From: Alkalihalobacillus bogoriensis ATCC BAA-922
GTDB lineage: Bacteria > Bacillota > Bacilli > Bacillales > Bacillaceae_F
Assembly (NCBI RefSeq): GCF_000621445.1
Contig: NZ_JHYI01000014.1
Location: 62,001 to 126,000, forward strand
Reading direction: 5' to 3'
DNA length: 64,000 nucleotides
This document shows positions 8,990 to 18,207 of the stretch, one piece after another (the stretch's first letter is position 1; the number at the start of each line of letters is the position of its first letter). A model generated the notes under the pieces. That model worked only from the letters and a program-made list of their open reading frames with translations, was not told the origin of the DNA and searched no databases. Position numbers and translations under genes: made by a program.

Positions 8990-9028
8990 AAGGAAGATGT
9001 AACTGTTATTGTTACATCTTCCTTTTTT
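8990..9028 (+). terminator. Terminator of yugP
   Basis: Stem AAGGAAGATGTAAC / GTTACATCTTCCTT with a 7-nt loop, followed by a U-run. Confidence 0.85.
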
Positions 9029-9123
9029 ACGTGTATTTAAATATCCGAAATAAGGTAAAAAGCACCATTAGCACTTTCTTTTTATATAGTATTATTTTAC
9101 TACTAATCGCATCTTTGTAATGA

Positions 9124-9129
9124 TATAAT
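9124..9129 (+). promoter_or_regulatory. Probable -10 box of the riboswitch transcript
   Basis: TATAAT, about 35 bases before the aptamer. The -35 region is weak (TACTAA-like, 17 bases upstream). Confidence 0.45.
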
Positions 9130-9159
9130 AGAACTACAAGTATGAAAAATACAATTTCA

Positions 9160-9240
9160 CTGAAAAGGCAAACTTATTGAAAAGTAAGGACGCAAAACTA
9201 CAGGCCTAAGGGAAACTATGGTGGCTGAGTTACCAAAGGA
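9160..9240 (+). promoter_or_regulatory. Cyclic di-GMP class I (GEMM-I) riboswitch
   Basis: The aptamer contains the class I hallmarks in order: GGCAAAC, a stem capped by GAAA, GGACGCAAAAC, AGGCCTAAGG, then ATGGTGGCTGAGTTACC with the tetraloop-receptor region. A terminator follows at 9250-9286. GGAATAAC at 9238-9245 can pair with GTTATTTCC at 9256-9264, giving an antiterminator that excludes the terminator stem. The downstream gene is a GGDEF-EAL enzyme, so the RNA would feed c-di-GMP level back on its own metabolism. Confidence 0.93.
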
Positions 9241-9249
9241 ATAACTTAA

Positions 9250-9286
9250 AAAAAGGTTATTTCCATTTGGAAATAACCTTTTTTGT
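9250..9286 (+). terminator. Riboswitch terminator
   Basis: Stem AAAAGGTTATTTCC / GGAAATAACCTTTT with loop ATTT, followed by TT. Its left arm is also the antiterminator partner of 9238-9245. Confidence 0.88.
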
Positions 9287-9341
9287 ACACATAAAAGTTT
9301 TAGTGCCTTCATACTCCACTACGAGATCGGAGTGAGATTAA

Positions 9342-11582
9342 ATGTTACAAAAAAATAAAGCTGCTTTAGTTTATATTATATCGATAATTATTACTTATTA
9401 TAGTTGGCTTATTGTTTTTCCTGAAAATGAGTTGATGCTAGGGATAGCATCGATTCTGTTTCCCATTATAGCAGGATTCATGAGCTTACTTTGGATTTTT
9501 CCTGCTTTTTACAAAGACAAAAGCAAAAATCGATATTTTTGGTTGCTTTTATGGGTAGGTATTGTCATTTACTTAATTGGAAACATCATATGGCTTGTAT
9601 CTTTTATTGAAACAAATACATCCCTTTTTCCAGATTCTTCTGCCCTTTGTTGGATGATAACGTATCTTATATTTTTAGTTGCTTTAGTATACAAAATGAT
9701 TATTCATTTTACTTTTGCAATAAAAACTTATTTGTTTAATGTATGTATTTTTATTACAGTGGCTATTTCGATTGTTGTTCATTTTTTAATAGCACCTGTT
9801 CTTCTTCTTTCTGAGAATTCAATGCTTCTAACTGTGATGGGGTTAGCTTATCCGATATTTAGTTTAAGCATGTTATTCATAATTATTTGCCTTCACTTTT
9901 TATCTAAATATAGTAATGAGAGGCAAACATTATTGCTCATTAATATCGGTTTTCTGTTTCAAATTATTGTAGACTTTATATCTGGATATTTAATTTTCAT
10001 TGAAAATTACCAAATAGGGAGTTGGCTTGACCCATTTTGGACAATGGCACTCTTGTTTTTGGGTTTAGCTGGTTTAGTTGCTCAACAAAATCTCAATTCA
10101 CCTATTGCTACTAATGAAGATTATACCGAAGGAAAAGAAAGATGGTTTCCTTATGTTATTAGTATTTTACTAGTCATTATCTTTATATTTGAAGCAGAGT
10201 GGATGATAACTCCAATGGGGATAGGGTTAGCCATCGTCTTTACCATGATTATTGGCAGACAACTCGTCATTATGAAAAAAAATGATGTGTTAATGAAGCA
10301 ATACAGACATATGGCCTATCATGATGGATTAACAGAATTAAAAAATAGGTCGAGTTTTCAAAGCGAAGTGGACTGTTTTGTTGAAAAGGCGAAGATGTTA
10401 AATACTAGTGTTTCTGTTCTTTTATTAGACTTAGATCGTTTTAAACACGTTAATGACACGTTAGGACATGATGTTGGTGACCAATTATTAATTAAAGCAT
10501 CTGAACGTTTAAAACAAACTGCGAGCAAAGAGAGTGTTTACCGACTAGGTGGGGATGAATTTGTTCTCGTCCTCACTGATGCAACAAAAGTACAAAGTAT
10601 TGCTTTAGCGGAAACAATTATAAACGAATTTAAACAGCCTTTTTCATTAGGACATCATGAAGTGATGATTACACCAAGTATTGGGATTAGTTTGTATCCC
10701 GAAAATGGCCAGTCAAGTGAAGCTTTATTAAAAGCAGCGGACACGGCGATGTATTTGGCTAAAAACAAAGGGAGAAACAATTATCAATTTTTTGATTTAC
10801 AACTAAATGAAAAAATGACACGTCGAATGGTCTTAGAAAATGAATTGCATAAAGCGATTGAGAAAAAGGAACTGTCTTTATTTTATCAACCAAAAGTAGA
10901 ATTAAACAGCCGAGAAATGGTTGGAATGGAAGCATTGTTACGTTGGAATCACCCTGTATTAGGAATGATTTCTCCACTTGAGTTCATTCCGATTGCTGAA
11001 GAAACAGGACAAATAGTAGCCATCGGCGAATGGGTGTTAAAGACTGCTTGTATGCAAAACAAACAATGGCAAGAAAAAGGATTCCCTCCTCTTTGTGTAT
11101 CGGTAAATGTGTCCGTTCGCCAATTTCAAACAGGTAATTTTGTCAACACAGTAAAAGTGGTGTTAGAAGAGACAAAACTTCACCCCACTTTTTTGGAACT
11201 AGAGATTACAGAAAGTATATTACAAAATGTGGACGAATCTCTTCAAGTCATAAAAGGGTTAAAAGAAATGGGTGTGAAAACAGCCATTGATGATTTTGGG
11301 AAAGGATACTCTTCCTTGCACATTTTGAGAGAACTACCAATTGATACGATTAAAATTGATAAAATATTTATCGATGATCTTTTGAGTCAAACGAATGATT
11401 CTATGGTGAAGACGATTATAGATCTCGGACTGAATTTAAACCTCAAAGTTGTAGCAGAAGGGGTAGAATCGGAGCAACAAGTAAGGGCATTAGCTCATTA
11501 TAACTGTGGTTATGGACAAGGCTATTTGTTTTTAAAACCTGTTTCAAGTAAGGAGTTTGAACTTTATTTAGAACAACTGTAG
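9342..11582 (+). CDS. Membrane GGDEF-EAL c-di-GMP turnover protein
   Basis: 746 residues. About eight or nine transmembrane helices (about 5-310) form a putative sensor. A GGDEF domain (about 325-485) and an EAL domain (about 495-745) follow. The GGDEF motif is intact near residue 403 (YRLGGDEFVLVL), but the RxxD inhibitory site upstream is degenerate, with Ala and Glu at the key positions. The EAL domain keeps EALLRW near 529, the Asn of CVSVNVSVRQF, LELEITES, DDFGKGYSSL, the Lys of IKIDK, VAEGVES and GQGYLF, so it is likely an active phosphodiesterase that opens c-di-GMP to pGpG. Which activity dominates cannot be read from sequence. It lies behind the c-di-GMP riboswitch and upstream of a diguanylate cyclase gene. 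Confidence 0.92.
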   Translation: MLQKNKAALVYIISIIITYYSWLIVFPENELMLGIASILFPIIAGFMSLLWIFPAFYKDKSKNRYFWLLLWVGIVIYLIGNIIWLVSFIETNTSLFPDSSALCWMITYLIFLVALVYKMIIHFTFAIKTYLFNVCIFITVAISIVVHFLIAPVLLLSENSMLLTVMGLAYPIFSLSMLFIIICLHFLSKYSNERQTLLLINIGFLFQIIVDFISGYLIFIENYQIGSWLDPFWTMALLFLGLAGLVAQQNLNSPIATNEDYTEGKERWFPYVISILLVIIFIFEAEWMITPMGIGLAIVFTMIIGRQLVIMKKNDVLMKQYRHMAYHDGLTELKNRSSFQSEVDCFVEKAKMLNTSVSVLLLDLDRFKHVNDTLGHDVGDQLLIKASERLKQTASKESVYRLGGDEFVLVLTDATKVQSIALAETIINEFKQPFSLGHHEVMITPSIGISLYPENGQSSEALLKAADTAMYLAKNKGRNNYQFFDLQLNEKMTRRMVLENELHKAIEKKELSLFYQPKVELNSREMVGMEALLRWNHPVLGMISPLEFIPIAEETGQIVAIGEWVLKTACMQNKQWQEKGFPPLCVSVNVSVRQFQTGNFVNTVKVVLEETKLHPTFLELEITESILQNVDESLQVIKGLKEMGVKTAIDDFGKGYSSLHILRELPIDTIKIDKIFIDDLLSQTNDSMVKTIIDLGLNLNLKVVAEGVESEQQVRALAHYNCGYGQGYLFLKPVSSKEFELYLEQL

Positions 11583-11664
11583 ATAAGTCCACTTGTTTTC
11601 GTAGTTTGGTATTTTGAAAAAAGATAGATTGATCGTTTTGTCATAAAACAAAAGGATGAGGACT

Positions 11665-13422
11665 GTGAAAAAACAAATTTTTACTTTTAAATGTCTAGTT
11701 ATTTTCATTTTTACTTTTCTATTATTTCCTTTATCTTATGAATCAACTGCTACAAAAGAGTGGACAATCGAGGAGATCGAACAACAACTCTTTAAAGATG
11801 AAGAATATAAAGAAGTAATACAATATTTTAACCTTCATAAAGAACAGATAAAACAAGATAATACGGGGATGTATTATTATATTACTGGTGTTGTGCAAGT
11901 TATAAATAATGATTATAACGAAGCTTATATAAGCTTTGAAGAAGCATTAGCAAGTAGCATGGACACAAATCAAATCGACTTAGCCATTGCAACATTAAAG
12001 CAATTGGTGTTACTCAATGATGTATATGCTGATAGTGGAAGTCTAGTAGAGTATGGAAATCAATTACTAGAATTAGCAGAACAAAATGAAGATGTTGAAA
12101 CAGAAATGTTTGCCTATAACACGATTGCACTTGCTTTTTATTATATTGCTAATGACGATAAAGCGGCCGAGCTGTTAGATTATATGTTGCTTTTAGCACA
12201 TGAGCACGACAATAAATTCTATCAAGGAATTTATTATACGATAATGGGGCATATTTCATATTCCTATCAAGAATTTGAAACCGCAAAAGCATATTATGAA
12301 GAAGCGTTAACATTGTTTGGAGCGGTCGATAGTGGAGAGGTAATAAATGTTAACATCATGACAGAAGCCTCTCTTCTATTAACCAAAAGTCAGTTAGTAG
12401 AAAATAAGGATAGTGATGAAATCGTCATAGAAATAGCTGAACTCATTAAACAAGCAGACAAACGCTATAACAAAACTGGAATGGTCGCTCTTTTATATAT
12501 TTTAAAAGGACAAATCGAACAACAGTTTTTAGAACATCAAAAAGCTGTTACTAGCTATGAAAAAAGTGAAGCGCTAATTAAAAGTATCAATCATGTACCT
12601 AAAGCATTTGATCCAGTGAGGACAATCCACTTTTTACTAGCTAAGGCGCACTATGATAATGATGACTATCTTCAAGCCGCAGATTTATTTATGGGAATAG
12701 CTGAAATGGATGAGAATCCAGATGTTTTAAAAAATATAGATGAAGTGACCTCAAAGATGAGAAGTTTTACAGAAAAGGATTTAACAGACCGTATTTCAAC
12801 TCTTACAATGCTACAAGAAGCACAAAAGCAACAAATCTTTTGGCAAAGAACAGTTTTAGTATTATTTGTATTTGGAATTGTTATCTTGTTACGGGCGTTT
12901 ATTTTAAAGCGCAAGGAAAATAAAAAAGTGAATTTATTAAAAAATGAATTATACATTCAGTCGATAACAGATGGCTTAACAGGTGTATATAATCGAAAAC
13001 GAATATTTGAAATCTTAAATTCAGAAAGAGAAAATTGTGGCGTAGCTCTTATTGATATTGATAATTTCAAGTTAATAAACGATTCATTAGGTTATTTAGT
13101 TGGCGATGAGGTTCTAAAAAAAGTAGTCGAAACGATTCAAACCTCTATAAGACAAAATGATGAGGTTGGAAGATATGGTGGCGAGGAATTTCTAATTGTG
13201 TTTAAAGAAACAAATCTACATGAGGCTGTTTCCATTGTGGAACGAGTTCGAAAAAACGTCGAATCGATACATTGGGACTACGAAGGATTAAAAACGACGA
13301 TTAGTGTCGGAGTTTCAACTAAATCTAATGATGATGCAGAAGAAGTATTTAAGAGAGTAGATAGCCTTGTGCATGAAGCTAAAAGAACAGGGAAAAATAA
13401 AGTCGTTTTTAACAATGATTAA
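11665..13422 (+). CDS. TPR-GGDEF diguanylate cyclase
   Basis: 585 residues from GTG 11665, which has AAAGGA eight bases upstream. An ATG three codons earlier has no space for a ribosome site. An N-terminal signal or anchor segment (about 8-25) is followed by extracytoplasmic TPR-like helical repeats (about 35-370), one transmembrane helix (WQRTVLVLFVFGIVILLRAF, about 390-410) and a C-terminal GGDEF domain. The active site reads GRYGGEEFLIVF near 503, with a complete RxxD inhibitory site (RQND) just upstream, so a product-inhibited cyclase making c-di-GMP from two GTP is expected. It lies 82 bases after the GGDEF-EAL gene with no terminator, so the two probably share the riboswitch-controlled transcript. 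Confidence 0.9.
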   Translation: MKKQIFTFKCLVIFIFTFLLFPLSYESTATKEWTIEEIEQQLFKDEEYKEVIQYFNLHKEQIKQDNTGMYYYITGVVQVINNDYNEAYISFEEALASSMDTNQIDLAIATLKQLVLLNDVYADSGSLVEYGNQLLELAEQNEDVETEMFAYNTIALAFYYIANDDKAAELLDYMLLLAHEHDNKFYQGIYYTIMGHISYSYQEFETAKAYYEEALTLFGAVDSGEVINVNIMTEASLLLTKSQLVENKDSDEIVIEIAELIKQADKRYNKTGMVALLYILKGQIEQQFLEHQKAVTSYEKSEALIKSINHVPKAFDPVRTIHFLLAKAHYDNDDYLQAADLFMGIAEMDENPDVLKNIDEVTSKMRSFTEKDLTDRISTLTMLQEAQKQQIFWQRTVLVLFVFGIVILLRAFILKRKENKKVNLLKNELYIQSITDGLTGVYNRKRIFEILNSERENCGVALIDIDNFKLINDSLGYLVGDEVLKKVVETIQTSIRQNDEVGRYGGEEFLIVFKETNLHEAVSIVERVRKNVESIHWDYEGLKTTISVGVSTKSNDDAEEVFKRVDSLVHEAKRTGKNKVVFNND

Positions 13423-13522
13423 ATCGTTCATTCTGTCCAAAAAGAAAACAAGAAACTTTTCTCTGTTTCACACGTATACTACATGAGTGACCTTTTTCTT
13501 ACACATGAAAGAGGTGAGTGTG

Positions 13523-13972
13523 GTGGGAAACAGAAAAACCCCTTTGAACAGAGAATCTTTTTGGTCAAAAATTCTTGTCGTAAGCACTATTATCGTAATC
13601 GTCGGTTTAGCAGTAGGTGTGGTGTTTGCTATTTATTATTTTGGTCTATTAGGTTTATTTAGTATTTTAGGAGTTCAGTATGGTTCACTATTTGGCTTGT
13701 TTTTGTTTGTTTTGTTTTATTTTTTACTTAGTATTCCTGGAGATATTGTAGTTAATTCATTTGTTTTACTGTTGCGTAGGGGAGAAACAAACGAGAGCTT
13801 GGTTAAATGGGGAACATTATTTATACGGTTTTTAGTTAATTGGTCCATTCTTTCACTGTTGCATTATGCGATGCATTCGGTTACTGTTACGACGGTTACA
13901 CAGGTAGTCGTTGCATTAGGGATTGCCATTGTTGAAACAGTGGTTGATAAGGAATTTCAGAAAAAGAATTGA
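13523..13972 (+). CDS. YrvL-like membrane protein
   Basis: 149 residues from GTG 13523, with GAGGTGAG upstream. In-frame ATGs at 13487 and 13505 are possible but overlap that site. It has four hydrophobic segments (about 17-40, 44-68, 85-105 and 112-137). Size and pattern resemble the YrvL regulatory protein family, whose B. subtilis member affects SigO-RsoA signalling. The match is from memory of the family pattern and is moderate. A hairpin follows the stop. Confidence 0.6.
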   Translation: MGNRKTPLNRESFWSKILVVSTIIVIVGLAVGVVFAIYYFGLLGLFSILGVQYGSLFGLFLFVLFYFLLSIPGDIVVNSFVLLLRRGETNESLVKWGTLFIRFLVNWSILSLLHYAMHSVTVTTVTQVVVALGIAIVETVVDKEFQKKN

Positions 13973-13976
13973 AAAA

Positions 13977-14011
13977 AGATAGAGGTTGACTTATGTGGTC
14001 AACCTTTATCT
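13977..14011 (+). terminator. Terminator-like hairpin
   Basis: AGATAGAGGTTGAC pairs with GTCAACCTTTATCT around a 7-nt loop. The U-run after it is weak. Confidence 0.5.
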
Positions 14012-14136
14012 GCTCATTTGTACAACATAACTACGGAAACTCGATGGATGAGTTGAAGATATAGTCCTAAAGTTTTATAATAAAAGCTATGTAAAAACGT
14101 GAGTCAATGACATATTTTTATAGAATGGAGCTAAAT

Positions 14137-14949
14137 ATGATACATGATGTTCTACACCGAAACAATGTAAACGTTTCGGGACAGGGAAAGCAAACGATGA
14201 TGTTTGCGCATGGCTTTGGTTGTGACCAAAATATGTGGAAAGAAGTGGCTCGAGAGTTTGAAACCGATTACCAAGTGGTTTTATTTGATTTTGTTGGCGC
14301 TGGAAAGTCAGATATATCAGCTTATGATAGCCTTAAATACAACTCTTTATTAGGTTATGCCCAAGACGTTATTGAAATTTGTGAGGCTTTACATGTCGAA
14401 GATGTTATTTTTGTAGGGCATTCCGTTGGCGCCATGATAGGAATGCTTGCTTCCATTAAAGAGCCTAAACGATTTAATCAAATGGTTTTTGTTGGGCCTT
14501 CGCCATGTTATTTAAATGACGAAACATATAAAGGTGGATTTACACGTGAAGACTTATTAGGAATACTTGAGATGATGGATAAAAATTATATTGGTTGGGC
14601 CCACTTTTTTGCACCGATTGTAATGGAAAACAATGAACAACCACATTTAACAAGTCGATTAGAAGAAAGCTTTTGTACGACTGATCCTATTGTGGCACGT
14701 CAGTTTGCTGAAGTTACTTTTTTTTCTGACCATCGAAAAAGCTTAGAACAAGTTACGGTTCCATCATTAATACTTCATTGCAAAGACGATAAAATTGCGC
14801 CTCTTGATGTTGCCTACTATATGTGTGAACATCTTAATAAAAGTAAACTCCAAGTCATTGATGGAGCGGGACATTGTCCGCATTTATCCCACCCGAAAGA
14901 GACAACGGCATTTATTCAGCAGTATTTAGCAACAACACAAGAGAATTGA
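14137..14949 (+). CDS. rsbQ: Alpha/beta hydrolase RsbQ
   Basis: 270 residues. The Ser-Asp-His triad is visible: Ser in GHSVGA near 95, Asp in LHCKDDKIAPLD near 217, His in GAGHCPHL near 245, very close to B. subtilis RsbQ (96, 219, 247). RsbQ is needed by the phosphatase RsbP to sense energy stress and activate SigB, and RsbP follows directly (12-base gap). The start is ATG 14137 after TGGAG. An upstream in-frame ATG at 14107 lacks a ribosome site. Confidence 0.9.
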   Translation: MIHDVLHRNNVNVSGQGKQTMMFAHGFGCDQNMWKEVAREFETDYQVVLFDFVGAGKSDISAYDSLKYNSLLGYAQDVIEICEALHVEDVIFVGHSVGAMIGMLASIKEPKRFNQMVFVGPSPCYLNDETYKGGFTREDLLGILEMMDKNYIGWAHFFAPIVMENNEQPHLTSRLEESFCTTDPIVARQFAEVTFFSDHRKSLEQVTVPSLILHCKDDKIAPLDVAYYMCEHLNKSKLQVIDGAGHCPHLSHPKETTAFIQQYLATTQEN

Positions 14950-14961
14950 CGGGGTGTTGAA

Positions 14962-16170
14962 ATGGATGAGCAATTAGAGTTTGCTCCATGTGGGTATTTG
15001 GCGCTTACAGATGAGGGCAAAATTGAAACGATGAATCAAACACTTCTTGATTTAGTCGGGTATGATCGCCAAGAACTGTTAGGAAAAAGCATAAATGAAA
15101 TATTAAATAAACCAGCACAAACCTTTTGCCAGTTATACCTTTTTCCTTTAATGAAGCTAGGGAGAAAAGTAGAAGAGCTTTATTTGTCATTACGCTCAAA
15201 AGCGGGCGATGAGATTCCAGTCTTAATAAATGGAAATCGACGAAAAAAAGAGAATGGCACTGAAGTGAACGAATGTGTTCTTATCCCGATGTATAAGCGA
15301 AACGAATATGAGAATGAAATATTACAAGCAAAAAAAATAGCAGAACACGCCTTAGCCGAAAAGGCAAAAGCAAATGAAGAATTAAGAAAAGCACTCGAAT
15401 TAGTAGAGTCCCAGAAAAATGAATTATTGCAAGCGAATAAACAAAATGAAAAATACCAAGAACGGATGACGAGGGAGTTGGATTTAGCAAAACAAATTCA
15501 ACATATATCATTAACTCCACAAATTAAAACTAACGAAATTGCTATCACCACTTTTTATGAGCCTTCTAGCGAGTTATCTGGTGATATTTTTGGGTGTTAC
15601 CAAATTAATGAGCATCAATATGGGGTTATTATTCTTGATGTCATGGGACATGGCGTTTCGTCGGCATTAATAACGATGTCTTTAAGGTCTTTATTTGAAG
15701 GGTTAATATTAAAAGCCAATACACCTGATGTTGTGTTATGTGAATTAGACCGTTATCTTCAACGACTGTTTCAGTATGACGTCCAAAGCACACATTATGT
15801 TACAGGAATATATTTACGGATTGATACAAAAAAACAACAAATCGAATACCTTAATGCTGGACACCCTTCTGCTATTTGGCTAGACGGTGATGGACAACAG
15901 ACCGAGCTTTCTTCAAGCCTACCTCCTCTTGGCATGTTGGAGGGATTGATTTTTAAAACTCGTTCTTTTTCTTATACAAGTGGAGGGAGATTATTGTTGT
16001 ATACGGATGGAGTAACGGACATTATCCCGTATAAGAAAATATTTGAACTCGTAGACGACTATCATTTGTCTCCAACAAGTGATCTAAAGAAAGGCATTGT
16101 TACTCAGCTTCAAATGATAGACACAAATCTTGAACAAGATGACCAATGCTTTATCATTGTAGACTTATAG
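14962..16170 (+). CDS. rsbP: PAS-PP2C serine phosphatase RsbP
   Basis: 402 residues: an N-terminal PAS domain (about 5-110), a coiled-coil linker rich in Lys, Glu and Ala (about 115-170), and a SpoIIE/PP2C phosphatase domain (about 195-400) with the metal-binding Asp in VIILDVMGHGVSSA, SGDIFGCY and LYTDGVTD. RsbP dephosphorylates the anti-anti-sigma factor RsbV under energy stress, releasing SigB. The order rsbQ-rsbP matches B. subtilis. The rest of the SigB operon is not in the window. Confidence 0.9.
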   Translation: MDEQLEFAPCGYLALTDEGKIETMNQTLLDLVGYDRQELLGKSINEILNKPAQTFCQLYLFPLMKLGRKVEELYLSLRSKAGDEIPVLINGNRRKKENGTEVNECVLIPMYKRNEYENEILQAKKIAEHALAEKAKANEELRKALELVESQKNELLQANKQNEKYQERMTRELDLAKQIQHISLTPQIKTNEIAITTFYEPSSELSGDIFGCYQINEHQYGVIILDVMGHGVSSALITMSLRSLFEGLILKANTPDVVLCELDRYLQRLFQYDVQSTHYVTGIYLRIDTKKQQIEYLNAGHPSAIWLDGDGQQTELSSSLPPLGMLEGLIFKTRSFSYTSGGRLLLYTDGVTDIIPYKKIFELVDDYHLSPTSDLKKGIVTQLQMIDTNLEQDDQCFIIVDL

Positions 16171-16228
16171 ATGCTTGAAACGATTGTGAAAAAACGGGAA
16201 TTTTAACAATCGTTCTAGCATCTTTTGT
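16169..16228 (+). terminator. Terminator of rsbQP
   Basis: A long stem: AGATGCTTGAAACGATTGT pairs with ACAATCGTTCTAGCATCT, followed by TTTT. It begins inside the rsbP stop codon region. Confidence 0.75.
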
Positions 16229-16258
16229 TTTCTTTTGTCTAAAGCTTGCCTTCGTTTA

Positions 16259-16393
16259 TTATGATTTATATATTTTTTCTTCTAATTTTTCGATTTTTTC
16301 TCTTAATTCCTTGTTTTCTTTTTTTACTTCATAAGAATTATAAAATGCTCCTGCTGCAAGAGAAAAGGCGAGCCATGCCCATAACCAACTCAT
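16259..16393 (-). CDS. Small membrane/coiled-coil peptide, 44 residues
   Basis: Begins MSWLWAWLAFSLAAGAFYNS and continues as a charged heptad-like helix (KKENKELREKIEKLEEKI). So it has one N-terminal membrane segment and a cytosolic coiled coil. AAAGGAT lies seven bases before the ATG. It starts 16 bases after the natK stop, so it is the last gene of the natR-natK unit. I know of no named family. The design suggests a membrane-tethered partner of the kinase or of another helical protein, but this is inference. Confidence 0.7.
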   Translation of the reverse strand: MSWLWAWLAFSLAAGAFYNSYEVKKENKELREKIEKLEEKIYKS

Positions 16394-16409
16394 AATTTTT
16401 ATCCTTTCG

Positions 16410-17384
16410 CTACCGAATCGCGGGTAGTTTTATTTTTACTGTGAACTCTTCGTTTTTATAAATAAAATCAAGATAGCCATTATGTTCTTTCACGATATCA
16501 GAAATAATCTTTGTCCCCAATCCTTCATGGTTTCCAGGCTTTGTTGTTCTTCCAAATGTTTCAAAAAGATGATCCAAAATTGGTGTCGGCACAGGCAAAG
16601 TGGAATTTTTACAGAGTAGGAGATAAAGTCCACCACGTTTATAACATTGAACGGTCACAAGTGCCTTTTTATTATAATGTTTTTGCCATTCTATACTAGC
16701 ATCAAGACTATTTGATAATAAATTGCCAATCAGTCCTACTATATTCTTATCTGATAATGGTAAAGAAGAAATGGGTACGTCAAAATCATAAACGATCTCA
16801 ACATTTGCTTTTGCTGCTTGACGATATGTTTGGTGTAATAAACTGGCGACAACGCCACGTTCTCCTTTAATCGATAAGTTTGTTTCTTCATATCCGTCCA
16901 CTAGTTCGTCTAAATATTGTTTTGCTTCATTTGATTGATTGTTTTCGAGCATAAAATGAACGGCTGAAATATGCTTTAGAAAATCATGGCGTTCACCCCG
17001 AATTTGTTGAAACGTTTCATTGCTATGGACTAGTTGTTGTTCGAGCTCTTTTAGGTGAGTGCGGAGAGTTTTATTTTCTTCTTGAATTTGAAGACGAAAT
17101 AATTCTAAGAAAACGAAACTAAGCAATGCCATTAACGCATATAAAACATGAGTAAAAATGAAAGAAAACAAAAGAAGAATGATTTGGACAGTGATGATGA
17201 AAGCATCGATTCGTTTAAAAAGCGAAGTTCGAACTGTCATTTTTTTTGAAAGGAGAAAAACAATTAGGAAAACAGCAAGCCATATATAAGAAAAGGTTTT
17301 GAAAAGCTGTAAACTAGCAAAAATACTATAAACATGTCCGATTGCAAACAAGAGCATTACAAGCCAATATAATAAATGATTCAT
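16410..17384 (-). CDS. natK: Sensor histidine kinase NatK-like (GHKL)
   Basis: 324 residues: about five transmembrane helices (1-120), a coiled-coil segment, a dimerisation H-box with RGERHDFLKHISAVH (His near 150), and a GHKL ATPase domain with the N-box NIVGLIGNLLSNSLDAS and the glycine-rich HEGLGTKIISDIV. It matches the class of kinases that pair with LytTR regulators, such as B. subtilis NatK. The neighbouring LytTR gene and divergent natAB support the name. It ends 16 bases before the 44-residue peptide gene. Confidence 0.8.
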   Translation of the reverse strand: MNHLLYWLVMLLFAIGHVYSIFASLQLFKTFSYIWLAVFLIVFLLSKKMTVRTSLFKRIDAFIITVQIILLLFSFIFTHVLYALMALLSFVFLELFRLQIQEENKTLRTHLKELEQQLVHSNETFQQIRGERHDFLKHISAVHFMLENNQSNEAKQYLDELVDGYEETNLSIKGERGVVASLLHQTYRQAAKANVEIVYDFDVPISSLPLSDKNIVGLIGNLLSNSLDASIEWQKHYNKKALVTVQCYKRGGLYLLLCKNSTLPVPTPILDHLFETFGRTTKPGNHEGLGTKIISDIVKEHNGYLDFIYKNEEFTVKIKLPAIR

Positions 17385-17398
17385 GATTTTTCCGCCCT

Positions 17399-18096
17399 TT
17401 AAAAATAATGTTGTTGTAAAAATTCGACTTTTTCTTTAGTTATCATTGCTTGTTCCTCTATATTTTCGAACGTTACAATATAAGAGTTTTTAGCATAAAG
17501 TGAAAAGTTTTTCACGTAGTGGATGTTAATAATAAAGGAACGATGTGACCGTAGAAAATCTCGCTCTCTCAATTCTCCTTCGAGTTCATTTAATGTTTGG
17601 TACGTTTTAATAGCACCATTTTTTGTGTAAATCGTTGTAGACCGACCAGAACGCTCAATAAAAATAATGTCTTTTTTTTGTAGAATATGTATTTCGTTTT
17701 TCTGTTTAATGTAAAGACGCCCCTGAATATCCACTGTTTTTTCTTTTTCCATCAACCGTTCAATCGACTTCGTTAATCGTTCTTTCGAATAAGGTTTCAT
17801 AATGTAATCATGAACATTTAATTCAAAGGCATGAACAGCATAGCCGCTGTTACCTGTAACAAAAATAACAGAAATATTTAAAGCATGAGAATGAATAATA
17901 TCAGCGAGTTCATAGCCAGATAAACTCGGCATTTCTATATCGGCATTAATAAATCGATATCTTGTTTTTTAATGTGTTCATAGGCTTCTTCTGCTGATTC
18001 TGTTGAAAACACAATGTTTAAATTAGGGATATTAGCTACAATTCCGTTCAATTTTTCTAAGTCGATAAAACGATCATCGACAAGCCCTACTTTCAT
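17399..18096 (-). pseudogene. natR: LytTR response regulator NatR, frameshifted
   Basis: From ATG 18096 the frame encodes a receiver start (MKVGLVDD with the acidic pair) through KKQDIDLL, then meets TAG at 17937-17935. The rest of the protein, starting with the phosphoacceptor block DIEMPSLSGYELAD, continues in another frame to 17399. A single missing base near 17944-17953 (or one extra in the A6 run at 17965-17970) would restore about 232 residues, the normal NatR length. The LytTR DNA-binding domain (about 95-195 of the second part) is intact. As it stands, the phosphorylatable Asp is cut off from the receiver start. It is either a true mutation or a sequencing error. Confidence 0.8.
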
Positions 18097-18207
18097 AGTC
18101 ATCAGCCTCACATTTTCATTGGGTTTTAACGAAATATTCTAGTACTCTTGTAATTCAATATAACGATATTTTCATCTGTTTTACAACCTTTAAAAGTAAA
18201 TTTGGCA

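Noticed and set aside
17930-17970. Programmed frameshifting in natR
   Set aside because: No slippery heptamer with a downstream structure is seen at the break; a plain indel or error is simpler.
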